DNA of 64,000 nucleotides from Ramazzottius varieornatus (taxonomy: Eukaryota; Tardigrada; Eutardigrada; Parachela; Ramazzottiidae). The notes under the pieces are model-generated. The model was given only the letters and a program-made list of their open reading frames with translations, had not been told where the DNA came from and ran no database searches. A program made the translations under genes and the position numbers. The stretch is from positions 6,098,678 to 6,162,677 of the forward strand of contig BDGG01000002.1 of NCBI GenBank assembly GCA_001949185.1, read 5' to 3'. Positions 26,250 to 38,706 of the stretch are shown piece by piece (the first letter of the stretch is position 1; the number at the start of each line of letters is the position of its first letter).

Positions 26250-29200
26250 TATAGACTAGCGCTGCTGAATTATGCGAGGTGTACAGGGTTCCACGTTTAC
26301 TGTGTACCTTCTTTATTTAGGGTGCTGGAAGTCTATGCTTTTGGGTGTTCGTCATGTAGCCTAAAGCCCAGGACGACCATTAGGTCCGGGAGGGTGACCA
26401 GTTGGTGCGTACCTCACCAAAGACCTCTCTTTCTTCGAGGTGAGAAGAACTAGAACATCAATCCCGTTCGCTGCGATGTACCGCATTGAATGGCCACGGC
26501 AATATTCAAAGATCTTCGAACGCCCTCATGCCATCTGGGTCGTCGGAAACTTCCGTAAGTTGCTCGAACCTCCACACGACATCTGTGTTTGGTTTTTAGT
26601 AAAATATGCGCGGGCCTAGAGAAATAACGCAGCGTTCGTGAGCTCCTCTTCCAGGTAGTTATCGTGATCTGCGACGGCCCAGATGGTGTTGAGTTTTCCA
26701 GGCTCCAAGAGCCCATCATAACGTCCATGGCGGTACGAGCAAACGTACGAGCGGTACGGTATTACGAGCTAACGCTTTCAGAGCGACGGCGTTTTCGGCA
26801 AGAGGAGGTCTGGTTTTGCTAGAACCAGTATGGAAGATGTGGAGCACTGTGTCGCCTCCCTTATTTTCGGAAGCTGTGAAAGCCGTAATTTGCTCAGTTA
26901 TTGAAATTCGGTAATACGAGGAGCGTCACGCGAAAGTGTGGCAGAATCGCTTGCAGCAGATATCATGCGGCGTTCATACACGCATCGATGAGCCGTGAGT
27001 GTAGCCGCCCCACAGCCGAGCATAAGCCCACTTTTGCTCTTCTCGCATCTTTGTACGCAATGTCTGCAAGAGCAAGTTTAGAACGTGCTGATCCACTGTT
27101 GGATACAAGTGTCGCTTTAAGCGTGTCGAAGAATATTCGCTCATTGAATCGCGAAGGGGGAAGGAAGCACGCTCAATTGAGTCGATCTCTCGCCCGACTT
27201 TGACTTGCGCTCTCCGAGTACAACTTGCTTGGTTTTTGTGCTTGATTATGTCTGTGCATGCGGCGTAACTGGAAGTGTGTTTTTGCTTTCGTCAATTGGC
27301 TGGTTTGACATGATGCTCAGCCGACAGAATTATCCTTCGATATGCTACACTTGCATGGCCGATATATCCTTGTACGCTTTACTGCACCGGCTGTGATCGA
27401 CTTATATACACACGCCCGAAAAACTCTCGAGGGTCTTTGACGTAGTGTTACGCCAGTATAGCTCACACAGCTGGATGAACGGCCCGGTCAGATCTAATAA
27501 GCGTTCGAGCTCGACAAATCTTCATTTACTGACGCGCCGCCGCATGTGCTACCCACTGCGTAATTCTTGTCATACACGGATCGCGAATTCAATAAACTAA
27601 TACGGAGCGACATGTCGGTGTTTTTTCGTTCGACTTGGATAGTATTTACACTCTGTGTCTGATTCCGGCATTTCTTGATTTTGCAACACGGATTTATCAA
27701 CGCGAAAATTATGCCGGCTTGGAGACCTTCATGTCTAAGGCCCGAAAATGACTGCTTACGTGAGTAGCTCATCCGTTACCTTTAGACGACTCTTGATATA
27801 CTGATTTGAATAATTATTATCACTGCCGCGGTTCGAGCTTCCTGTTGGCGAGGTTAACTAGCGAGATAATGCAGTCTGTAGCAGTAGGTTTGTTTGTGCG
27901 TGAGCACTTACATCTAGGTACTTCGAACGTGCTTCTCCGATCGTCGTAAATAAGAAGTTTAGCATCAGGATTTCGAGTGTTTTAGAGTAGCTGGTAGTAG
28001 CTGGCACTTGAGAAAATTTGCTTCTTGTTGAATGACGTCACTGAGTTCAACTACCACTTCCGCCTGTCTAGGGGGAGAAAATCTTGTGTTGTTTTTTCTA
28101 CGGTGGAATCGATAAAATTGCCATATACGAAGAAGGGTTGCTTTGTTTTGACGGTATTATAGTGTATTTAGTGTCGGGACAATCTAACCCTCGGGTTTGC
28201 TTAGTACTGATTGCTCCATCCAGTTTCTTGCCCGGATGAAAAGCCGGGGCTATTTGTCGCAAAGACTTTTATGGACGACGGAGTATATTTATGTCCGCGG
28301 CTGACCCACATATTCTATGAGCGGCTATATGGGGCCCGTCATATACTGTATATGTGGAGGCGTCTTGCGTGTGTGGAGGCACTTTAAGTCGTATATTGCC
28401 AAGGTTATATTGTGCAGTGAAGAAAAATGATTAAATTTCTATTTTGCGCTTTCCATTTGAGACGACATGTATGGTCAAAGATTCGCCATGACGCAGTGTT
28501 TGTCCGTTAATCGAGCAGTGCGACGTCTCAATAGATGGGCATAAACGATCTTTTGTCCGGTGCAATTGGGCGCTGTTAGGTGGACAGTGGTTGCGGTGTC
28601 AGAATGGCTTATGCTGAGAACGCCATGGACATGATGATGATCAATCTGGTTGAACCCGTTTACCTCATTAACCATTCCGTGGCCGCCAATTCATGTCGCA
28701 GCTGTATAGCCGTCAAAAGCTATAATTTCTTCTCATAAAAAGTCATTGCTCTCTCAGACGATGCTTAAAATGGATTTTCTTCTCCTTTTCGGACGCCGAA
28801 ATATTTTTCAGATGCTTGTCGGCGATAACAAACGGTGCACGAGCCACGAGGAATAACTTTCTTCACGAAAGCCGATGATAATCCGCCTGTTTTTCAAAGC
28901 TAATTTCTTTGTGTGCTACGAAGAAGTTCGAGAAAAAGACACTGTTGTCCGGTGTCGACAGCCGAGATTATTGCCGAGAAAAAACTCTTCCGAAAACTTT
29001 ATTCACGTGTACGGTGTGTAGGCGAAAAGGAAAATCGAATGGCTCGGTGAACAGAGATGGCTGGATGAAACTCTCTTCCAGGTACTCTGACGTCACAGCC
29101 CCATACTTTCCTCATTGAAGATTTAGGTTAATTACTTTATTACACGCGTCAGGCGATCAATTTGGACTCCAAAAGTCGCTAGGAAATATGATTGATGCCC

Positions 29201-30345
29201 TTTTGTATATTTTCAATTATTCACGAGGAAGCTCGAATCTCTGTTGGCTTTTTTTGGACAGACGTAGTGACGTAGGGAAACATCGCCCCGCTCGTAATGA
29301 TGAACGACAGCTGCTGCCATGCTAAAGCTATCTAAACGGCACCTTGTGTCCTCTTTGCAGGCTGCAGCTGCATGGATGTAGTTTTTTAGAGAACGAACCG
29401 GCATGATTTCTCGTCTGCAGATTTTTTACCACATTGATTTCTCGGTCGAAGATGCTTTCCCACCCATCAAAGTCATAAACAAACTTCTTGTCCGGTGACT
29501 GCTTGCACGAACAGCGCGCCCTTTCCTTCAATGAACTATCTCTTTGCTCACGCATACCCCATTCAAAGCGCCAAGTCTCCCGAATTTCAATTTCATACGC
29601 GAAGGACCACGCCCATTTCATAATAGTCCATGCAAGACGCGCGACTGTTTGTTCACAAGATGCTTTCATTTCCGTTTAATGCCACCGAATTACTTCCTCT
29701 TCTCTATCATCACCGACACCTTCCTACTGACTTTTCGAGTATGGTAGAATGGTCTTTTTCTAGCTATCATAACATCTGAAGATGCTGGGAAAATAAACAC
29801 GGATCGACGGTCACAGTACCAACAAGAGCGTCTTTTGAGAAGAGTACACACGCATCCACACTCTATGGTGTTCAAATCTCTCGCCAAATGCCACTATAAC
29901 TGTCAACAGTGCCATTTGTAATTTCCAAACAATCACAGTATACTAAATAAATGACCTTAACTTTCTCTCACCTACTCTCCTGCTGCTCCGCTCCATCACC
30001 ACTGAAATTCCACCGGCTAGTTTCCATTTCTCAAGCAGTAAGATCGTAAAGCTCGGCAGCTAAAAGTAACAGCTGTTCGAGCAACAAGTCTAATCATAAG
30101 TTAGGGCAGCAGCAATTTCGTTGACCGTCTTTCGAATGCTCCATTAAAACACTTAAATGTATACTTCTTGTGGGCTTCACCTCTGAAATATCGATCGTAA
30201 AACTAAATTGTCGCAAATTTGGCACCCACTAACCGACATCAAGAACCGTAATGCTAACAATTTGACTGCCCATGAAACTCTGTAGCACCCGAGTATGAAG
30301 CCGGACCAGGTCTCTGGATTCTTTCGCATATACAATAGCCGCTCC
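26250..30345. other. Gene-poor region
   Basis: About 4 kb of AT-richer sequence without any frame or splice pattern I can support. It has two full CRE sites (28033-28040 and 29089-29096). The unseen first exon and promoter of the GRIP gene are probably somewhere in this stretch or between 30575 and 30796. Confidence 0.4.
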
Positions 30346-30574
30346 TTATGAAGAACCCCCTACGAAAACTTTCTTTTGCGTTCATCTCCGGGTCGGCACG
30401 ACCCATTTCCTTAAACACTGTTTGCTGTGCAAGTGTAAATCCTCATCATTTATGTGGAGCTATCGCTCTGCTACATACAATTAGATATAACGAAGTTATG
30501 TACACTGGACTGTGGCTCAACTTCCATGGACGTTTGACCCGGAAGTATAAGAAGTCACGTGGGGTTCTTCATAA
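30346..30574. mobile_element. Putative short inverted-repeat element
   Basis: Perfect 14-bp termini TTATGAAGAACCCC and GGGGTTCTTCATAA bound 229 bp. Inside them a second imperfect pair, (C)TCCGGGTCGG and (A)CCCGGAAG, continues the fold-back. There is no coding capacity and I see no clear target-site duplication, so the transposon call is tentative. Confidence 0.5.
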
Positions 30575-30796
30575 CGAGCGACTACTCAGAAGTATCTTGG
30601 AAATCTCTATTCTGTTCAAACTGAACGAAAGTTCGAATTTTATCTGCTGACGGATCCGGATAGTTTTTTATTGAAAAAGCATTTGCTCCAGTCTGCAGTA
30701 TCAATAGTTTCACTTGTCAATACGGCATCGCACGTACACTGCAGCAGTGTCCAAAATTCCTAGATGGTCTTCTACTAATGCGTTTTTATGTTGCAG

Positions 30797-33700
30797 CCCG
30801 CTCAACAAAGGACGTTGATGGCGAGGAAAGACCTTTTCTGACCACAGGTAATTATTCGTTTGGCAAAAGGCGGTATGAGTAACTTCTTGGAATAGCTTCT
30901 GCTTATGCTTGTGGTTGTAGATATATCGGACGCGAGATGCGATACGGTGGTGATCGAGCTTTATCGACGCGATCCAGGCAGCGGCATCGGCGTCATCGTA
31001 ACCGGCAAGTATTCCCTTTTCCATTTGCTTATGCCGGAAGGCAAAAGAAGCACCCGCTACGGTCCGACCCTCTTACTGTACGCTAGCCTTCAGATTTAAC
31101 AAGATTACGTACACTTGCGTTTGGGCCGGGACAGGCAGTGTTTTTCCCATATGTCTCGACCTCAGCTAACAAGCTTGCATTGAAAGGTTCCCGGTTGGGT
31201 CGCCGCAGCGTACCGCACACCACTTATGCCGCAGTTAAAAGTTAAGACAGGGCCTGGGAAACAGGGATTCTCGAAAATCTGTTGATTCCTCAGCTGGTGG
31301 GGAAGCCGATTTTCGATTTTTTTATGCTGTCAGTTCCCCTTGGTAATCCCACTTGCAAGTGTACGGTTGGAGTCTTGGTTCATAGCTCTGTCTCCCAGGC
31401 ACTATTTTCTTAAATGGGATAAATTGGCTGCATTTGGGCAAACGATATATTGAGATTTCCGATCAAGCAGGCCCTTTTTTGCCATCATTATGATATGACA
31501 TGAACAATCAAGAAAATATTTGCGTGGTTGTTGTAAGAGGTAGACGCGAGGTGTTTGCCATTATCACGCCTAATCGAGGTCGGTTCTTACGTCGTTCTGT
31601 AACGGACCTTCATTAGCCAGCCCCTGATTTAGCTTGTACTTATTTTGATGATGGAAGATATCAAGAAGATGCCACAAGTGATATGCTTTTGCAGGTGGAG
31701 CTGATCGAAATGAGTATCCGCGAATTTCCCAGATCAAGCCCGGCAGTCTGGCCGACAGGTACAAAACGTTTAACTCAGCGAGAAATCGGTTGGTATCGAT
31801 GCCGTATGATAAGACTCATGTGGTCTTTCAGGTGCGACCTTCTTGAATGTGGGGACTTTCTGGTGTCGGTCAACGGGCAGACGACAGCTGACCTGGTGCA
31901 CGATGAAATTATCAATCTGCTGCGGCAAGCTGGACAACATCTGCGTCTGGAAGTCAAGTTCCCCCTGCCTTCGTGTACATTTCCTCCGATAAACGTCAAT
32001 ATAAACGGTTGCTCGAAGAATCGATTTTGATTGAGATTTCTTTTGCAGTTCCGACCATCCGTCGAAACGACAGCCGGTTTATCCAGAAAGAAACATCGAT
32101 CGTCGTAATCAAAGAGAATGACAACTTTGGGATGACAATCCGCGGTGGACTGCGTGGAGGAGACGGAGATGGACGTTCGCCGTATTTCATTACGAGAATA
32201 CGACCCGGAAGTCCTGCCGATCGGTAAATAACACTTTCTAATCTGCAAATTTTTCCGAACGAAAAATCTGTTCAACATATTTTTCCTGTTGGTTGTGTTG
32301 TTGGCCGGTGTTTTACCAAGGCATCTCTTTTCAGGGATGGGTTGTTTCGAGTCGGTGACCGGATTACCGCGGTGGATGGAGTTTCCGTCGATGGAATTCC
32401 TCACGCGCAGCTGATTAGCATATTGCGGAGAGCTCCACTTAGTGCCCGCTTCACATTGCAGTACGACGTCCAAGTTATCGGTTAGTTGAGCATTTGTTGT
32501 TGACTGCCCTGCCTCGTCGGCGTGTTCTGCGTCGGCGGCTCGACTTTGAACATGATCTTTAATAAATACTTGAGAGTATGTCCCCTCGTCCTTCCAGATG
32601 CCGTTGTGAATGCTAATGGGCCGCTCTATGTCGAAATCGACCGTGCCGGCGCCCGAATGGGAACGGGCAAACCTCTTGGGATCCAAATTCTCTCTTCACG
32701 CTCCGGCGACGATAACAGAACTCTGATAATTGACAGCATTGTACCCGCCAGTATTGCTGATCGGTAAGCGTAAAAAATCCATCTGTTGAACCGAACGACC
32801 CATAAACTCTTTGCAATGTGCACGAACCTGCCCACATGGATTGCACGATACTTGTATGGCTAGAAGTATGCAGCTGTACGGCGCACAGCGACAGTGTACA
32901 GTACATTCCGCGACATTGGAGTATCAGTCTCCAGCTCTCACAAGAATTTCTGTTTTGTAGCTGTGGAGCGTTAGCTGCCGGCGATCACATCCTCAGCATC
33001 GAGGCCGTTCCTTGTGAAAACATGACCATACCGGAAGCCATTCAGCTCATCGAGACAACGCAACTGCCCACCCTCAACATGCTCATCCTACCTGCTTCGG
33101 TGGTCAGAAAAGAACACAACGCACAACTACCCGCTATGGACAGTACACTCATACGGCGCAATCAACACAAAACTGAGAACAACCACAATAATTTGTATGC
33201 TAAGAGCGGGACGAAAATCAGTGGTAGAAACAGCGACCACGACGCTCAGGTAACCATCGGAAGAACCAACTTTCGGAACCAGAGTCCTCCGCCACTGCCT
33301 CGTCCACCCGAAGCTCTCTATCAGCAGGTCGTCAAAGAGATGAAAGGCTTCAACAAGGATCCTCCCATAATCAAGAACGCACTGATACCAGGAAAGTCTG
33401 CGGGACTAACAGACAGTACACACACTCAACCAACGCCCGCTCCGAACAGGGACGCTTTCTCACAGCACAAGGAGGCCGACGATGCGAGTAGTGATGGGTC
33501 TTTGTACGAGAAAACGATGGAAGACGGAGACCCACTTTCTTTTCTGGTGACGATAGAACGTCGCAAAAATGAGCCGTGGGGTATCGCGTTCGCATACCGA
33601 AGACAGAAGGATGTGACAGATATCCAGATACAGAGTCTGGAAACCGGTGGCATCGCACAACGGTAAATAACTTTCGGTGGTGTCTTTCCCCATCAAAATT

Positions 33701-34918
33701 TTGTCGATTGGAAAAACTTTGGTTCGCATGGTTGAATTTTTACAGGACGGAAGCTTTAAAAGCCGGTGATATCGTCTCCTCGATCAACGGGCGTCCCATG
33801 CGAAATCAGTCTTTGGTTGATGCGTACTGGCAGCTCAATTCTTACGATATCGCAACGCTCAAAATACTGCGGAAAAATGAATTATCAAAAATTGAATCTC
33901 GACATTCACCAAACTCAACCGCCAGCGTCGATAGCGCCGTTGAATCCTGGGAGAGCAACGTGAAACCTCCGCACAGTGAGTCATGCGGGCTAAACAAAAC
34001 ATAGCGGGACTGACTCGAATTATTACTGTTGCAGAGCCTAACCAGAACGGCAACCACTTCGCACCTCCTCGAACTGTACAGTACGGTATCCCACAAAGCA
34101 TGTCAGCTCATCACGTTAAAGAGGTCGATAGTGTTTCGCTCAGATTCCGTGGCAGTGACAGCATACCAGAAAGACTAGAATCATTCAGCACCAACTCAAA
34201 ACCCGCATATCGAGAAGCGGAAAACCTCAAGAACTCAGTCGAGATGATGGACCAGATTCTGTCGCTCAACGACGTGATGGCCGAAAGACGAGGTTTGGGG
34301 TCCAAGAAGCCTGCTCCGTCGATGAACAACGGGCAGTCACCCAATCCAGCTCTCGCTTTGGACTCTCTGCTGGAAGATCTGGTGTCCATGAGATCCCAGC
34401 CATTGCCGGCAACCATTCGTAGAGTGAAGTTCCAGTCTCCCACTGGTCCGTCACCGTCGATGCCAAGTGAGGGCTCTTCATCAGCAGTCATGGTCGCACT
34501 AGGCAAGGCATCGACCTTTGATATGCTGCTGAACAAGGACCCTTACTACGAAGACTTTGGCTTTAGTCTTTCCGATGGCGCCTTTGAGCGGGGAGTGTAC
34601 GTGAATCGGATCAGGCCGAATGGACCAGCGGAAGCGAGTGGACTGAAGCCATGTGATCAAATATTGACGGTAATATATTCTCAGAATACTTTGGTGGATA
34701 TGGAATTGATTTTAAATGTATTTTTTCAGGTTAACAAAACCGACGTTCGTGATTTAGATTGTTGCCTTGCCGTTCCTTTGATTGCCAGTTCCGGTGATCA
34801 GATTCGCCTTCTGGTTAGTCGGAGGACTCTGAATAAGCGAATAGTCAAAGGCGATGAAGCCGAAGACTTGCCGTCGAGGTCGCGAGATATCAACGTGTTA
34901 GAGTCCGACATGTTATGA
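30797..34918 (+). CDS. GRIP1: GRIP-like multi-PDZ scaffold protein (5' end not identified)
   Basis: Exons found: 30797-30847, 30921-31004, 31695-31758, 31832-32007, 32049-32223, 32335-32480, 32598-32763, 32961-33662, 33746-33975, 34035-34669, 34730-34918. They give at least 872 aa; the start exon lies further upstream. Five PDZ domains are visible. The first three match GRIP PDZ1-3. The fourth is followed by SVDSAVESWES, which in GRIP follows PDZ6. The last (DFGFSLSDGAFERGVYV..., DCCLAVPLIA) is unmistakably GRIP PDZ7. GRIP binds AMPA-receptor, ephrin and Fras-type C-termini and helps their trafficking. PDZ4-5 appear to be missing, replaced by a long polar linker. The intron after 31004 starts GC (G|gcaagt), the only join that keeps the PDZ1 carboxylate loop in frame. 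The 41-bp intron 32008-32048 is the least certain junction. A polyadenylation signal lies at 35019. Confidence 0.9.
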
Positions 34919-35163
34919 AGAACCTTTTTTTAAGGATAACGTTGTGATTTAACGCTGTAACAGAAAATGGATCTGTTTTTCTAACAAATCTCTGATAATT
35001 ACTAAGATTACCACTGCCAATAAATTTTAATCATGTACGTATGTAGCTGGACGCAGTTCGCCATGAACCTCAGTAATACGTTTTTCAGCACTAAAATATG
35101 CGAATGCATTTGATTGAGAAGAGCTATATACAGTAGGTGCCAAGTAAGTTCACAAAGCAATAA

Positions 35164-38100
35164 CTAATGGTGGTGAGCCTCGTGGGGATCACTAACAGAA
35201 TTAGTGTTAGAATTATGAGAATGAAGTAAGGGGGCGTAGTGCTGCAAAAGTCCCGCAGAAGAGACGGACTGTGTTATCTGTTGATCCTCATCCGTTTCTG
35301 AAATCGCCGGAATAGGGTCCGACTGGTTGAAAGTTGAGTTGCGATCGTATGGACGATAGACCAGCGTCATTTCCTCGTCGGTTCCCCGCTTAGAGTGTCT
35401 TCTCATCGGTGGATCGGGCTACAATGGATGGTAAAAAATACTATGAAATGCTGGTGTACCAGACAGTGAAAATGACGGCACGTTTTGAGTACCCGTTCTT
35501 CGTCAGGCTTTGGTCTGTTTCTTCGAAAGCTCGAAGCGACTCTTCGAATGGAGACCCGTAATCTTCTTATTCCCGGCATGGCTCTGTTGGGATCGCTTGA
35601 GACCGAATAGCGCTTGGCCCCGCGGCTGCTCGAGACAGACCCAAGGCGGCGAGGATCCTCGGACGGTCTTCTCCGAGGCTGGAGAATTGACTCGGAAGTA
35701 ACGGGATTATGTGGAATTGTCCCGGCCATGGCAAGATCAGCCTCTGTCAAAGCCCTTTGCTGCAAAATCAAACAACGAATGAATAGGCAATTACAAGTGT
35801 GTCCCGCCCATCGCTTTATGTACCGTTGTTTGCTCCAAACATCGCACGAGATGATGATGTTGCAGGTCAAATAGATCGATATGGCCATCGTCGATCAGTC
35901 TTCCGGTGGGACAAAGCAAGCCTTCGTCGTTATGAGTATTGAAAATAGTTTTGATGCGACTTTCAGCGGCGCGCTTTTTAGTGATGAATGCCACCCCTCG
36001 AGCGTTCTCCGTTAATTTGATTCGAGCCAAACGAGCTTTCTATAAAAAGAAAGGGCTTGATTGTTATACATCAGCGAGCCACGCAAGGTTTAGAGACCAG
36101 GGTGGTAACTTACCTTTTGCGCTTTCCGTTTGTCGGATCGCTGATTCTGATGGTATATTCTCGAAAAATTGGAAACGATGACGGGCACCGGAAGTGCGAT
36201 GACCAAGACGCCGCTCAAGGAGCAGACACCACCAACCACTTTTCCGGCAATCGTCTTGGGCACCATATCGCCGTACCTATAAGATTTAAACAATGTTCTA
36301 CTCGCTTCGTTCTGTCGAAATTTGGGACATGGGTAAACGTACAGTACTGAGCTAGACCGTTATCTCAAGTGGCGCACCTTTTTGTTGTTATTGGCCGAAA
36401 GTGTGCGCCAACTGGGAGAACGATTTAGTGCAGTTTATTTTCCCACCTCCCATTTCAGGAGACTATATTACTATACTTGCCCAAGTGTGGTCATCGTGAC
36501 AATGGTGTACCAGAAGGCCGCCGGTATGCTGGTGAACTTCGTGTTGGCGTCGTTCTTCTCACAGTAATACATGATGGTGGCGAATATGACGATGGCCATG
36601 GCAAGCGAAAAGACCAGGAAACCCAGCTCGGAGGCACAACTTTTCAGGGTATACCCGAGAATGCGAAGTCCTTGGGAATGTCTGGAGAATTTAAAGATTC
36701 GAAAGACCCGGAAGATCCTCAGAGTCACGAAGGCTCCCGAAAGCTCGTTGTCCATTAGTAGACCAATATAATATGGCATAATGGCCACCTGTGAAAAAGT
36801 GAGTTACTTATGGATTGAATGTCAACAGCGACATGTGTCAATCTGCGCACGTACCACATCAATAATGGACATGACACTCCGCATAAACTTCCAGCGATCA
36901 GGGGCCGCGTACAGTCTGAGCAGGTACTCGACGGTGAATATTATCACACAGGCTGTGTCCAAACAAAAGAATGCGAAAGTGTAGCGTTCACCGCACGGCA
37001 CCGACGACGATGGTCCGTATCCCGCATCCCGTCCACAAGGGACAGTTTCCACTATATGAGCAATGACCGATACTAAAAAATGTAAGACCAAACAATTACC
37101 ATAAGTTCCACCTTTTAGACAATATTAAATATTATACCCTACGACCATAGTTTGACGTAACGGAATTGTTCTCGTGGGAAAAAAAACAACATGTAGAATA
37201 CACCACATCAGACGCGGAGACCCCCGAAAAACCTATACATCGATTGGTCCACGACCTTTCCGGCCGAGCTAGCTCATCATTGTTGTAGATGGGGTAAAAA
37301 TTATAGATAATCGCATTTGCTCCCGAAATTGTCGACTGTATTCAGAGCAACAACCCATAAGCCCTGCTTGATCTCGAATGCCAGCTTGTCACGAAGAACT
37401 CCCCCAGCAGAGTGTAAAGTGGTATCGATGGAGCTCAATACCGCACTCAAAGACATTTTAAAACCACCATGCGTTTACGTCGCGCGATAATTAAGTTTAC
37501 CAAATTGTCAGAGTGTTTTTCGTTTGTGCCTTTTACCTAATACTGGACCTAATGAACGCTAGAAAGACCTTCAATCAATTTGAACTTTCTTCTCAGGCTG
37601 CATACTTGATCGCAGATCCCGCACGACCGGGAAGTTATGTAAGCAAGGTCCGTTTTCGTAACAAGGAAGAGATTTAGGGTGTTATCAAGCACGGTTAGTG
37701 TTTACTCACCTGCGATGAAAAAGCCTGTCACGTAGTAGAACGTAAGGGCGGCAGTTCCCACATGCTATTTTGGGAGCAGAAACGTGGAGTGAGTGCACAT
37801 GAGCCTGCATAATGCGTGACTATGAAAGACCTATGTGAGGCGACAACTTACAGGATTTTCGAAAGCTCTCCACATCTTCTCCCGGAAGCTCAGCAAGGGT
37901 TTGAGGTCACCGGCGTTCTCGTCTGCTTTGTCATCGGCCAAACGCTCGCTATTCTCGCGTTTCCGGTCGCGATAGTCCTCGTAGCAGCAGTCGCCTACAC
38001 AACACAGGATATCACTTATTGATCACGAATTTTGGCTCCCGGGTGAAATACAAGGGAGGTTATATACCAATTATGTCTGGCTGGATACCGAAGAACGTCA

Positions 38101-38706
38101 ATTCCTGGAACGACAGAACGGACTGTCGACTTCTGCAGTGCTACTGTGATGTCCAAAATGTAGAAAACTATCCCACCTCATCGAACAGCGTAATACATTC
38201 TCCTCGAGGAAAATGGAGCCGACCTATTAAAAAATAAAATTCACAATTGATCATCCAAGAAGCATGCGCAAGAACCATTCGGTCCACCTCTGGGATAAAT
38301 CGTGCAATATTTCCTACCTGTCCGGTAATAGTTGAGAATATGTCTGAACATTTCTGGGTCCTTTAAATAAACCGTTGAATATTTATGCCGGTTATGTAAC
38401 AACAGTAAATAAGTGGCGAAGAATGTTGAACGAATTCCGTACCCGGTCGAAATAATATTCTCCGGTTTCTTCGTCGTAGAAAAACTCTCGCTCGGAAGAC
38501 CCCAGCAGTGTATTGGGGTGTTTCTCGAGGGTGCTTCTTCGCGTAACAAAGACCCTACCGGAGACGTTGACGACCACTTTATGACTGGATCTGACAGCTG
38601 GGTCCTTGGACGCTACGGGCATGTCCGGCAGGATTTGCTCGGATAAGGGCGCCCATCCGATGGCTGTAGCTCGCGTAAAGGGTAACCACGCCCCCACAGA
38701 TCCCAT
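35164..38706 (-). CDS. KCND2: Voltage-gated potassium channel, Kv4/Shal subfamily
   Basis: Twelve exons from 38706 downwards: 38706-38443, 38360-38318, 38223-38177, 38104-38068, 37994-37852, 37764-37710, 37072-36855, 36788-36481, 36276-36114, 36039-35824, 35759-35493, 35418-35164. They give 671 aa (Kv4.2 is 630). The N-terminus ([16 protein letters not shown]) is the conserved Kv4 inactivation and KChIP-binding segment. A T1 tetramerisation domain follows (about 40-150), then S1-S6 with the S4 arginine ladder ([20 protein letters not shown]) and the filter TTLGYGD. The S6 gate is [11 protein letters not shown], and the C-terminal [14 protein letters not shown] matches the Kv4 KChIP/dendritic-targeting site. 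It carries fast somatodendritic A-type current. The intron splitting the filter begins GC (GG|gcaagt, 36277-36480) and holds a copy of the hairpin repeat. The gene is convergent with GRIP, 245 bp between stops. Confidence 0.97.
36318..36455. repeat. Dispersed hairpin repeat, copy 5 (full length)
   Basis: A complete 138-bp fold-back in the Kv4 intron. The outer inverted repeats are AAATTTGGGACATGGGTAAAC on the left and AAATGGGAGGTGGGAAAA on the other strand at the right. The inner arms are CTCAAGTGGCGCAC and GTGTGCGCCAACTGGGAG, around the loop TTGTTATTGGCCGAAAG. Confidence 0.85.

Noticed and set aside
36090-36293. Frame that includes residues upstream of YGDMVPKT (FKSYR) as part of the Kv4 exon
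   Set aside because: Those codons are the end of the intron; the exon starts at 36276 after tatag, which restores the filter GYGD.
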